Source of the DNA: a virus
DNA: 64,000 bases
Reading direction: 5' to 3' (one strand)
IMG/VR virus record: IMGVR_UViG_3300041964_000068
Coordinates: 1 to 64,000 of that record
Both the position numbers and the translations under genes were made by a program. Under the pieces are notes generated by a model that saw nothing but the letters and a program-made list of their open reading frames with translations, was not told the DNA's origin and made no database searches. This document shows positions 49,943-57,547 of this stretch, piece by piece; the stretch's first letter is position 1, and the number at the start of each line of letters is the position of its first letter.

Positions 49943-51295
49943 GTGGCTAAGCTCGACATGGCGGACGTGGTAACACTGGCAAGCGCAGAGGGAACGGGGC
50001 TAAGCAAAAAACTCAGCACGGTACTGGTTGAGACGACGATTAGCATCAGGGTAGGCTTCGGCGCAATCAAGCTGCCGAGCAGCGACTTGAAGGGAAGCGA
50101 ATACCTGTCAAAGGTGTACGCCGCAAATGGTGTAAAGTCCAACGATTCGATTCAAATCTACGAAGCTCAAGGCATCGACCCCGAAAGCGGTAAGGTTGTC
50201 ACTTTAAGCCCAGCCTGGGCAAAGAACAAGCTCACCGCAAGCGCCCAAGAAATACAAGAAGCCTATTCAATCGGCGGCAAGCTCTACTCGCAAGAAGACT
50301 TTCCTAAAGTCAATCAACAGATCGAGCAGATGATCGAGCGGTCTGAGCGGCTACTTGAAACCCTGCTTCTCCCTGTGAACTGGAATGCCGCTGAAGCGAC
50401 TTATCAAGAGAAGGTATCGAACATTTTTGCCGCACTAGCTCAGGAGTCGGCACTGGAGCGCGATCGACTCATCACCGCTGATCCACTTTGCGCGGATGAG
50501 GCGCACAGAGCGCATGAGGAGCGGCTTGAGGGCTACGACCGTAAGCGCTGTCGGATGCTCAACAAGTTCCCCACGCCCGAAGAGTTCCGCAAGAAATTTA
50601 AGGTGTCCAACAGCGAACCGATTGTGCGCGGTTCTGTGATTGGCGCGGTTTCTCAAAGTGCTGACGCCGTAAAACACTTGGCGGAAATTGAAACCGCTCA
50701 AGGTGATTTAGCCTTTGCTCGTGCAGTTTCAGAGGCGCGAAATCGGGCGCTGGAAGATTTCAAGCAGGCGACACAGGAGCGCATCGAAACCCTGCACGAT
50801 GAGTTCAGCGAACATATCCTCAATGCCCTGAAATCACTAGATGGCCTGGGCGCGAAAGAAATTTCCAACAAGGCCAAGAACGCCCTCGACTTTCAGCTAA
50901 CCCGCTGCGAAGCGATTCTCAACCTGCTTGCCGGACTATCACAGTTTGAACCTGACCTGACCAAGCCGCAAACCGATTCGCAAACGGCGATCGAAGCGAT
51001 GGCAGGAATTCAGGACTTGACGAGCAAGCTGCGGCAGGGCTTCGAGGACTCCAGTAACTCTCGTGAACAATGTCAGGCTCAACTGCAAGCCTTCCGCCGC
51101 AGCCTCGCCCAAACGATAAATGTCATCCATCAGGGAGAAGGAACACAAGCTCTGGCGGAATGGTGCTTACTTGATCAGGGTGAAGCGCCGATCGTCGCCT
51201 CTGCCGCTCCTGCTCAAGAGGTTCTGATTGATACGCAGACCTCTAACCCCACGCCCGCTGCAACGCCTTCTAGCGCCGTTGAACTCCTGATCTAG
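49943..51295 (+). CDS. Long coiled-coil protein, 450 aa
   Basis: GTG start after AAGGAGA. The N-terminal ~110 residues are mixed (TTISIRVGFGAIKLPSSDLK); residues 120-400 are largely helical (QIEQMIERSERLLETLLLPV, EARNRALEDFKQATQERIET). The Ala/Pro/Thr-rich tail looks flexible. It lies between the AAA+ gene and the Ycf35/DUF2997 genes and uses the same promoter type, so it may be an AAA+ partner, as DUF3150-type proteins are. Family not certain. Confidence 0.5.
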   Translation: MAKLDMADVVTLASAEGTGLSKKLSTVLVETTISIRVGFGAIKLPSSDLKGSEYLSKVYAANGVKSNDSIQIYEAQGIDPESGKVVTLSPAWAKNKLTASAQEIQEAYSIGGKLYSQEDFPKVNQQIEQMIERSERLLETLLLPVNWNAAEATYQEKVSNIFAALAQESALERDRLITADPLCADEAHRAHEERLEGYDRKRCRMLNKFPTPEEFRKKFKVSNSEPIVRGSVIGAVSQSADAVKHLAEIETAQGDLAFARAVSEARNRALEDFKQATQERIETLHDEFSEHILNALKSLDGLGAKEISNKAKNALDFQLTRCEAILNLLAGLSQFEPDLTKPQTDSQTAIEAMAGIQDLTSKLRQGFEDSSNSREQCQAQLQAFRRSLAQTINVIHQGEGTQALAEWCLLDQGEAPIVASAAPAQEVLIDTQTSNPTPAATPSSAVELLI

Positions 51296-51304
51296 ATTCT
51301 TAAA

Positions 51305-51347
51305 AAAATACGAGGGCGATCGAATCAACCGATCGCCCTCGTATTTT
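51305..51347. terminator. Very strong bidirectional terminator
   Basis: Perfect 18-bp stem (AAAATACGAGGGCGATCG with its complement at 51330-51347), 7-base loop. It separates the 450-aa gene from the convergent coiled-coil gene. The stem contains the CGATCG core common in cyanobacterial genomes. Confidence 0.85.
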
Positions 51348-51360
51348 CACCAAGTAGTTT

Positions 51361-51960
51361 TTAGGTGCTTTGGTTGTATATCTGTAGCTGCCTGAATCTT
51401 TCTCGAATCGCTTCGACCACAGTTTTCGCCATATCTGCATCGTACTTGTCTAACATTTGTCTTCCAAACAAGCCGTCTTCTTCTTTCAATAACTGCACGA
51501 AAATCTCTTTAGCTCTTGACCGCGCATCATTAGCTTCAAGTTCGCGCAGGAGAAAAACAATCAGGTACTCTAATGCGTTGATTTCTCTGTTTCTAGATTT
51601 AATCTCCTGGTTTTTCCGCTTCAGCTTCTCATTGAGTTCAATGATGGTATATCCACGAGACTCTTCCTTTTTGGCTCTGAGTTCTTCCTCCCTGGCTTTA
51701 GCTTGTTGTGTGCGCTTCAACCCTTCCAAATAAACAATATTGCGCTCAATTCGAGATCTGGATTCAGCCTCTTTATTGACTTTATATACAGCGTCATCTG
51801 TTTCAATGCCCACCTTACGATTATTTCTAAGCTCACCAAGTCTTGCTTTGATTACTTCGTCCTTGATAGCAAGATCGGCTTGAGCTTGAAATACTTCGGC
51901 GTCTGAGGCATGAGAGTAATAGACTCGACGTTCTTCAATCCAGTCAGCTAAGTTTTTCAT
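51361..51960 (-). CDS. Coiled-coil hypothetical protein, 199 aa
   Basis: Almost entirely charged helix (RIERNIVYLEGLKRTQQAKA, REEELRAKKEESRGYTIIEL, NEKLKRKNQEIKSRNREINA). It is the only minus-strand gene between 43 and 55 kb and shows higher AT content than its neighbours, which may point to a separate origin. No family recognised. Confidence 0.5.
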   Translation of the reverse strand: MKNLADWIEERRVYYSHASDAEVFQAQADLAIKDEVIKARLGELRNNRKVGIETDDAVYKVNKEAESRSRIERNIVYLEGLKRTQQAKAREEELRAKKEESRGYTIIELNEKLKRKNQEIKSRNREINALEYLIVFLLRELEANDARSRAKEIFVQLLKEEDGLFGRQMLDKYDADMAKTVVEAIRERFRQLQIYNQST

Positions 51961-52038
51961 TGTGTGTGCTTTTTCGGTCGTTGCAGCACTGGGACTTGTA
52001 CTGCTGAAACCAAGTCTAACACTATTTTCTTATCCGGC

Positions 52039-52067
52039 TTGACACTTATCTGTAAGTCGCTTAAGAT
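52039..52067 (+). promoter_or_regulatory. Promoter with perfect CTTA-N4-TAAG spacer operator (Ycf35 operon)
   Basis: TTGACA, 17 bp, TAAGAT. The spacer begins CTTATCTGTAAG. This is the best consensus copy of the promoter family on the plus strand. Confidence 0.75.
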
Positions 52068-52100
52068 AATGTGTAGGTAGTAAATCAAGTGAGGTTTCTG

Positions 52101-52553
52101 ATGTCACACTTCGCAAAAGTCAAGCTAAAGGCTTCTCTCGAATTGGTTCGCTCCACGCTTAACGCGATGGGATTGAGCTACACAGAGCATCCGCAAGGTA
52201 AACAGATGGCTTTTAACCCTGCCTGGGGCGAGCAAATTCACATCGCTCACCTCATTATTGACCGCGAATCTCTGAGAAGTCGATCGGGTGGGGACTACTA
52301 CCCCTCAATGGATGTGGGCTTTGTCAAGAACGAAGACAACACATATTCACCAGTGCTAGACGAGTACGTTCTGCGGGGTCATAACCAGAACTTCGGTCAG
52401 CAGTTCGCCCTCAAGTACACAGAGCTAGCCGCTGAGCAGCAAGGCTATACCGTAGTGCGTGATTCAGCGGGCAATCCTGTATTTCGAGAAGGCAAGAACG
52501 GTGAAAGAACGCTGTCAATCCAGCCCGCCAAGCGAGCCGTAGTGCGCCGATAG
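52101..52553 (+). CDS. DUF1257/Ycf35-like protein
   Basis: 150 residues from ATG 52101 (MSHFAKVKLKASLELVRSTL). The start MSHF, the Asp/Gly-rich middle (VGFVKNEDNTYSPVLDEY) and the end FGQQFALKYTELAAEQQGYT match DUF1257 (Ycf35), a family conserved in cyanobacteria, plastids and some phages. Function unknown. It is followed by a DUF2997 gene and shares a promoter type with the Ycf46-like gene; these families are often neighbours. Confidence 0.75.
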   Translation: MSHFAKVKLKASLELVRSTLNAMGLSYTEHPQGKQMAFNPAWGEQIHIAHLIIDRESLRSRSGGDYYPSMDVGFVKNEDNTYSPVLDEYVLRGHNQNFGQQFALKYTELAAEQQGYTVVRDSAGNPVFREGKNGERTLSIQPAKRAVVRR

Positions 52554-52610
52554 GTTCTCAGTTCCGCTGTCAATTCAAGAAAACATCTCATTTACGCCAA
52601 GGAAAACATC

Positions 52611-52817
52611 ATGTCAGAGCCAGTAATCGAAATCACGGTCGGGAAAAATGGGGAAATTGTAGTTGACCCGATCGGCTTTCAGGGTAGCGAGTGCGACAAG
52701 GCGACCGCTCCTCTGTACGAGGTGTTGGGTGACATCTCAGACCGGGAAAACAAGCCTGAATATTTCTCGATTGATCCCAACAATCGCAGTTCCGCTCAGG
52801 CTCGAATTCGCGCATAG
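52611..52817 (+). CDS. DUF2997-like protein
   Basis: 68 residues. EITVGKNGEIVVDPIGFQGSE, then KATAPLYEVLGDISDRENKP and EYF, match the DUF2997 pattern (two strands, G-F-x-G-x-x-C, a helix ending in L-G). DUF2997 genes commonly stand next to DUF1257 and AAA+ genes. ATG preceded by AAGGAAA. Confidence 0.7.
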   Translation: MSEPVIEITVGKNGEIVVDPIGFQGSECDKATAPLYEVLGDISDRENKPEYFSIDPNNRSSAQARIRA

Positions 52818-52883
52818 GTTCGATGTAATGGGCGGCTGTTGAAGTCGCCCGCAAAACAATCTCAAGCGAAATACTAACGTTCA

Positions 52884-53711
52884 ATGCAGGCGGTCATGCA
52901 AACACTTACAACTCCCAAATCTACGGCGCTTCCGTTCACAGAATCATTTGCATTTCAGCATAACGAGCTAATTGAATTTGACGCCGCCAGCTTTCAAGCT
53001 TGGGTTGACGAGATGCTACCTCAAGCTGCAAATCTCAAGCCCTGCACTGGCGACAATCCTGACGTAAGCGGTGGCACTGTCGAGCTAGGAAATTTCAAGC
53101 TCATGCGGCGAACACTGCCAAAGACTTTTATGCAAACGCATAGCTCTCTTGGCGGTTTTTTCCCAAGTCGCCTCAAGAAGCCAATTGAGCGGCGAAGCAC
53201 TCTCAAGATTTATCAGGGCGCAAAAGCTGGACAAGTGCAGTTTAGCGACGATGTTCATATTCCTGTCTTGGCGCAACCTCAAGGTGACAGGTGGAAGGTC
53301 TGGATGAGCCTCACGCCGATGGAGATTGCAACCTGTCGCGGCGGTGTTAGGAAGGCTTTCGGTCGTGTACTGCTTGGTGGTCTAGGTCTGGGGTGGATGG
53401 CTCAACGAATTGCCGAACGAAAGCAGGTTGAGCGAGTGACGATCGTCGAGAGCAATCTTGATGTTCTTCAGTTCTTTGGTCAGCCGCTTGTTGAGAAGTT
53501 TGGCGCAAATCGCGTTCAACTTGTTCACGCTGATGTCTGGAAGTATATTGCCGATCGTAATTACGACTGCTACGACAGCTACATCATGGATGTTTGGAGC
53601 AGCTACGGGCAGGCCGAGTATTACCCGCCTTTCTGCGATCTCAAGGCGGAGTGCCAGAAGGCGGGTAAGAGAGTTTGGGGCTGGGGCGACGTTAAACACC
53701 TACCGGAGTAA
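52884..53711 (+). CDS. Class I methyltransferase-like protein (spermidine-synthase fold)
   Basis: 275 residues; ATG 52884 or 52896. SAM-binding Rossmann pattern in the C-terminal half: RVLLGGLGLGWMAQRIAERK (motif I), VTIVESNLDVLQFF (motif II with acidic residue), VQLVHADVWKYI. The N-terminal ~110 residues are unassigned. The closest overall layout is spermidine-synthase-like methyltransferases. Substrate unknown. Confidence 0.6.
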   Translation: MQAVMQTLTTPKSTALPFTESFAFQHNELIEFDAASFQAWVDEMLPQAANLKPCTGDNPDVSGGTVELGNFKLMRRTLPKTFMQTHSSLGGFFPSRLKKPIERRSTLKIYQGAKAGQVQFSDDVHIPVLAQPQGDRWKVWMSLTPMEIATCRGGVRKAFGRVLLGGLGLGWMAQRIAERKQVERVTIVESNLDVLQFFGQPLVEKFGANRVQLVHADVWKYIADRNYDCYDSYIMDVWSSYGQAEYYPPFCDLKAECQKAGKRVWGWGDVKHLPE

Positions 53712-53755
53712 AAATCATGCTGACAGGAAACCATGAAAAAATACCAGAGGGCTAA

Positions 53756-54154
53756 ATGATTCCCAAGCATTTAATTTCTAATCGCTGTCCTATTTGCAAA
53801 ACACCCAAGTTTGGAAGCTCATCTCATCGTTGCCCACCCGTCTTCTACGTCTTGCTTCGGTTCAAGGGAGAGAATGAATTCTTGAACGAGCCGGGGAAGG
53901 TTTACGCCCTCAATCCCGAAGAAGCGCTAGAGCGATTTGTCAAGCAGTTTGACAATGACACTGACTACCAAATTGCTTCAGACAATGAGTTTTTAGATGG
54001 GTTTGTTTTTACCGAGCGCACCTATAACGAAGCGCAAGAAACCGAGGAAGAAATCAACTGGCTGCAAGTGCCTCATGAATTCTTCGAGGTTGAAGGCTGC
54101 ATGGTTTCTGATTACGTAATTACCCAAAAGCAGGTGAGTAATGCCCAGCCGTAA
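53756..54154 (+). CDS. Hypothetical protein with N-terminal zinc finger, 132 aa
   Basis: CPICKTPKFGSSSHRCPP gives a Cys/His cluster near residues 11-25. A small alpha/beta domain follows (FLNEPGKVYALNPEEALERF) as in phage-encoded ligand-binding folds. The next gene starts inside its 3' end. Confidence 0.45.
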   Translation: MIPKHLISNRCPICKTPKFGSSSHRCPPVFYVLLRFKGENEFLNEPGKVYALNPEEALERFVKQFDNDTDYQIASDNEFLDGFVFTERTYNEAQETEEEINWLQVPHEFFEVEGCMVSDYVITQKQVSNAQP

Positions 54155-54443
54155 GCGCGATCTCTCAAAGATGCCCATTCAACCCTCTCCCTGCCGCACC
54201 TGCCCGTTCGAGGGAGAGGAGCCGATCCAACTGGAGCCGGAATCGTTAGCCCGCTATTACAAAAACTTAATAACGTTCCAATCAAGCCATCTTTGCCACA
54301 GCGCCAATAACAACAAAATCTGTCGCGGTGGGCGCAATATTCAGCTACGAATTATGTGCCGTAAAAACATAATCGAAGCGCCGACAGATGAAGCTTTCAC
54401 GAAAGCTATGAATGAATGCAAGGGAGATCAAGACAGTGAGTGA
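54141..54443 (+). CDS. Cys-rich protein, DUF6283-like, 100 aa
   Basis: SPCRTCPFEGEEPIQL, then SHLCHSANNNKICRGG and LRIMCRKN. The C-x-x-C-P-F motif and the H-x-C-H cluster fit small phage/plasmid proteins of the DUF6283 type, probably metal-binding. Overlaps both neighbours. Confidence 0.5.
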   Translation: MPSRKRDLSKMPIQPSPCRTCPFEGEEPIQLEPESLARYYKNLITFQSSHLCHSANNNKICRGGRNIQLRIMCRKNIIEAPTDEAFTKAMNECKGDQDSE

Positions 54444-54978
54444 CATCGAACCAGTACCGCCGTTTGTGTATGAGCCGATCGATCTGCCTGAAGCCGTTCT
54501 CAGAATCTTGCAGATGGCGCAGACAGGCGTTTATCGTCCCGATATTATTGACGCCTTGCGCCCGTACTGCTCGAAGCGCGATATCCTTCGGGCAATTCGC
54601 CTCGCCAAAGAGTTCGGCCTGGTTAATATTAGGCAACGTGCCGAAGTCTCGCAGCAGCACGGCTCGTACTATCGGCTTGAGGTTTTCTATATGCCGACTT
54701 ACGAGGAAGTAAAAATCCACTTGCAAATGATGGGCGAAATTCCTCGCAAAGCGTTTAGTGTCCAGAGAGGGGCGCTCACTCCAGAAGAATTCCAGGACTG
54801 GGGTAAATTGGGACGCCGATCGATTGAAGATTACTATCCGCTGCTGCTGGGAACGGCTGGGATTGTCGCCGGGTTTATCTTCGCATTAACCTCGTTGACG
54901 GCGCTCTATTTCATTTCCATCGGTGTCGCTGCCGCCTCGTTCAGTATCTATTTCTTCCAGACAAGGAGAGGGCGATGA
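54412..54978 (+). CDS. Membrane protein with winged-helix-like N-terminus, 188 aa
   Basis: ATG 54412 or, closer to the neighbour's stop, GTG 54436. Residues ~25-80 look like a winged helix (LPEAVLRILQMAQTGVYRPD, KRDILRAIRLAKEFGLVNIR). Residues ~143-182 form two membrane helices (PLLLGTAGIVAGFIFALTSL). A membrane-tethered regulator is possible. Confidence 0.5.
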   Translation: MNAREIKTVSDIEPVPPFVYEPIDLPEAVLRILQMAQTGVYRPDIIDALRPYCSKRDILRAIRLAKEFGLVNIRQRAEVSQQHGSYYRLEVFYMPTYEEVKIHLQMMGEIPRKAFSVQRGALTPEEFQDWGKLGRRSIEDYYPLLLGTAGIVAGFIFALTSLTALYFISIGVAAASFSIYFFQTRRGR

Positions 54979-55145
54979 GGTTAATCTCTTTTGCTGCTTC
55001 AGCTTACGCCTGCGGGGTTGTCGCGAAAATGTGCTGGAACGCAGACACGAATTCAGCTAACGCTCAGCTTGCTTGGGCAACCTCAGCAATTGTTGTGCTT
55101 TTGATGATGATTCTTTTGGTTGTTACTGACGAGCCTAAAAAATAA
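54975..55145 (+). CDS. Small membrane protein, 56 aa
   Basis: MRLISFAASAYACGVVAKMC... with a second hydrophobic helix (AIVVLLMMILLVV). Starts by ATGA overlap with the preceding membrane protein. Two helices, so a holin-like or regulatory micropeptide is possible. Function unknown. Confidence 0.5.
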   Translation: MRLISFAASAYACGVVAKMCWNADTNSANAQLAWATSAIVVLLMMILLVVTDEPKK

Positions 55146-55157
55146 GAAAAAGCAATA

Positions 55158-55478
55158 ATGAATGTTGAAGTCACGCCACGCGAAGAACTCATTATTCTCG
55201 CGCTCTACGATAAAGAACTCTACGGCCTGGAAATCTCAAAGGCCATAGAACAAGCTAGCAACGAAAAGCTTCGGATGAGCGTTGGCACACTGTACCCTCT
55301 CCTACACTCCCTTGAAGACAAAGGACTTATCAAGCCCCGATGGGGTGATGAAGGCCGGGGAGAGCGGAAAGGCGCGAGGCGTTGCTACTACAAGCTCACA
55401 GCTAGCGGCGTGGCTACCTTCGAGGCTATTCAATCCTTCCGAGCTAATCTCGTCAATTGGCAGCCAGGCGTTAGTTAG
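55158..55478 (+). CDS. PadR-family transcriptional regulator
   Basis: 106 residues. LIILALYDKELYGLEISKAI, SVGTLYPLLHSLEDKGLIKP and the wing CYYKLTASGVATFEA are diagnostic of PadR winged-helix repressors. It has only a short C-terminal dimerisation part. Convergent with the tape-measure gene; the stop codons overlap. It may be a second regulator of this element. Confidence 0.85.
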   Translation: MNVEVTPREELIILALYDKELYGLEISKAIEQASNEKLRMSVGTLYPLLHSLEDKGLIKPRWGDEGRGERKGARRCYYKLTASGVATFEAIQSFRANLVNWQPGVS

Positions 55479-57547
55479 CTCCTCGACAACGAACCGCCGG
55501 GGCGCTTCTCCTTCTGAATGGTGGCCTGAATCTGCGATTCCATGATTTGTCTGAAGGCCGGGATATCGACACTGGATTCTTCGCCGCTGACGTTGACGGT
55601 GACGGGCACGTTGACATCGCCGCCCCGCTTGCCGCCCGCCGCCATGCCGCTCGTTTGAATGCGAGGAGCGCTCATGCCCACTGTGCCGCCGGACTTGAAG
55701 TTTAGTACATCGTCCATCCCCAATTCGCGGTAGCGCCGTGCCTGAGCAACCGTTAGAACCTCCTCCCCCGGCGTCAAGGCAGCGAGAACCGCATTGTTCC
55801 CTTCTCGCTGCAACGCCTCGCTAATTGCGCCGTAGCCCTTGCGATAGCTGGAGTGATTGAGCGCATCCACTTCGCCGCCTTCAGCAAACCCGCCAATCAG
55901 CGAAGCCCCGATATTCAAAATCGTTCCCGCCAATCCTCCACCCAGGCCGCCACCGCCGCCGCCAACCGCCGCGCCCGCCGCCTGCTGTCCCGCGCCGAAG
56001 ATGCCGCTCAGAACTCCGCCGATCCCGCCGCCGCCCGCCGCTTGTTGCCCCGGCAGGCCACCGCCGCCGCCAAACAGATCCTTCAGCAAGGCGTTGACGG
56101 CAAGCTGAGCGAGTTGCGAGAGGATATTCGAGATTAGATCCTTGAACGCTTCACCCGCCGACTTGGAGCCTGTGAGGATGTCATTAAAGAACTGCCCTAG
56201 CGATTCCTGTCCGATCGTCTCAAGCGTCTCCCCCAAGTCTTTGAATTGACTGTCGATGTTCTCCAGGTTCAGGGCATTCAGGGTTTCGGCTTCGGATCGA
56301 AGTGCTGCAATTTGCTCAGCCGAAAACTGTGTCGATTCTTCGAGCGCGTCAATGCCCGACATCTGCCGCCCGAATCGCTCGTTCTCCTGCTCAAACGCAT
56401 ACTGCTCTCGCACCTGCGCTGCGCCGAAGGTGTCCCGATTGTTTTCGAGATAGGTTGCCGAAGCCTCAACTGTGTCTTGCTGAAGCGTATCCTCAAGCTG
56501 TTGCCGTACTTGCTCTAGTCCGGTTTGAGCGATCCGGATTTCGATATCGCGCTGCTGAGTGAGAGCGTCAAGCTGATCGGATAAGTGCGTGGCTTCTTGT
56601 TGGGCTAAAGTTAGCTGCTCCGGGTTGAGGTTCAATCCCTGCCCGTCGATCGCCTCCATGTTGTCGCGGATTCGCTTAAGCTGCTCCTCCAGCGGGCGCA
56701 TTTGCTCAGCGTAACGATCTCCGATGCCCATGATGTCGCCACGAGTCTGAATCACCTGCACCCCAATTTCATTGCCTTCGAGTCCGGCTTGCGCGGCTCG
56801 CTCTTGCAGCATCAGGGCTGCACTTTGGCGTAAGCTCTCCGCTCGTTGAAGTGCCTGCTGCTGTGCATAGGCTTCGGTAGCGATGTCATTCTGACGGTCA
56901 AACAAGGTTTGCGCGTCGTTGAGTACACCCTGGAAGCGGTTTAGCTCGGTCTGGGTGTTGTTGATGAAGCTGTCTAGACCGGGAATAGCCGACAGCATCT
57001 CGGTCGCTTGCGCCTCGATCGTCGCCGGATCAACGCCAAGCTGAGCGGCCTGAGTGCGGAAGTCCTGTACCTGCGTCAGGATTTCGTTCTTCGCTGCTTC
57101 TGCTGCGGTAATGGCTTCTTGGGCATCGCGAACACTACGAATCAGGTCGCGGTTTTGGTCTTGGAACTGCCGCTCGCGCTGAACGCCTGCCCGGATGAAC
57201 TCGGCTGACTGAGTATCGCCCAGCATCTCCAGCGATATATCTTCCTGAGCGCGTTCGTAGTTGAGCGCTTCGTCCTGCATCTCTTCCGCCGATCGCCGCA
57301 GTGATGTCATGCGATCCTGCACCATGCGGCGAAGGTTGGCGCTACTGGCACTGTTTTGAGCCGCTAGCCGCTGATCGTAGGACTCAAGCTGATCTGTAAG
57401 GGCTTGAGAAGCGACACCTAAACCTTGGTTGACCTGTGTCTGTCCGAAGCGCAACCCCTGATTAACGCCAGGAGCGCCGGGGTACTGAGTCTGAGAGGCC
57501 AAGGCCGTAGTCGCGGCAGCATTTCCGGTGACGCCGCTATCCCGCAA
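55475..57547 (-). CDS. Tape measure protein, C-terminal part
   Basis: 690 residues of coiled coil (EEMQDEALNYERAQEDISLE, QQEATHLSDQLDALTQQRDI). A Gly/Ala-rich hydrophobic tail (GGVLSGIFGAGQQ, GTILNIGASLIGGFAEGGEV) and TPGEEVLTVAQARRY follow, typical of the C-terminus of phage tape measures. It is the last of three frames of one gene. A shift near 57620-57660 links RDSNGTTVRNAAPKFQSGDH to the preceding lysozyme-like part. Confidence 0.8.
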   Translation of the reverse strand: MRDSGVTGNAAATTALASQTQYPGAPGVNQGLRFGQTQVNQGLGVASQALTDQLESYDQRLAAQNSASSANLRRMVQDRMTSLRRSAEEMQDEALNYERAQEDISLEMLGDTQSAEFIRAGVQRERQFQDQNRDLIRSVRDAQEAITAAEAAKNEILTQVQDFRTQAAQLGVDPATIEAQATEMLSAIPGLDSFINNTQTELNRFQGVLNDAQTLFDRQNDIATEAYAQQQALQRAESLRQSAALMLQERAAQAGLEGNEIGVQVIQTRGDIMGIGDRYAEQMRPLEEQLKRIRDNMEAIDGQGLNLNPEQLTLAQQEATHLSDQLDALTQQRDIEIRIAQTGLEQVRQQLEDTLQQDTVEASATYLENNRDTFGAAQVREQYAFEQENERFGRQMSGIDALEESTQFSAEQIAALRSEAETLNALNLENIDSQFKDLGETLETIGQESLGQFFNDILTGSKSAGEAFKDLISNILSQLAQLAVNALLKDLFGGGGGLPGQQAAGGGGIGGVLSGIFGAGQQAAGAAVGGGGGGLGGGLAGTILNIGASLIGGFAEGGEVDALNHSSYRKGYGAISEALQREGNNAVLAALTPGEEVLTVAQARRYRELGMDDVLNFKSGGTVGMSAPRIQTSGMAAGGKRGGDVNVPVTVNVSGEESSVDIPAFRQIMESQIQATIQKEKRPGGSLSRS

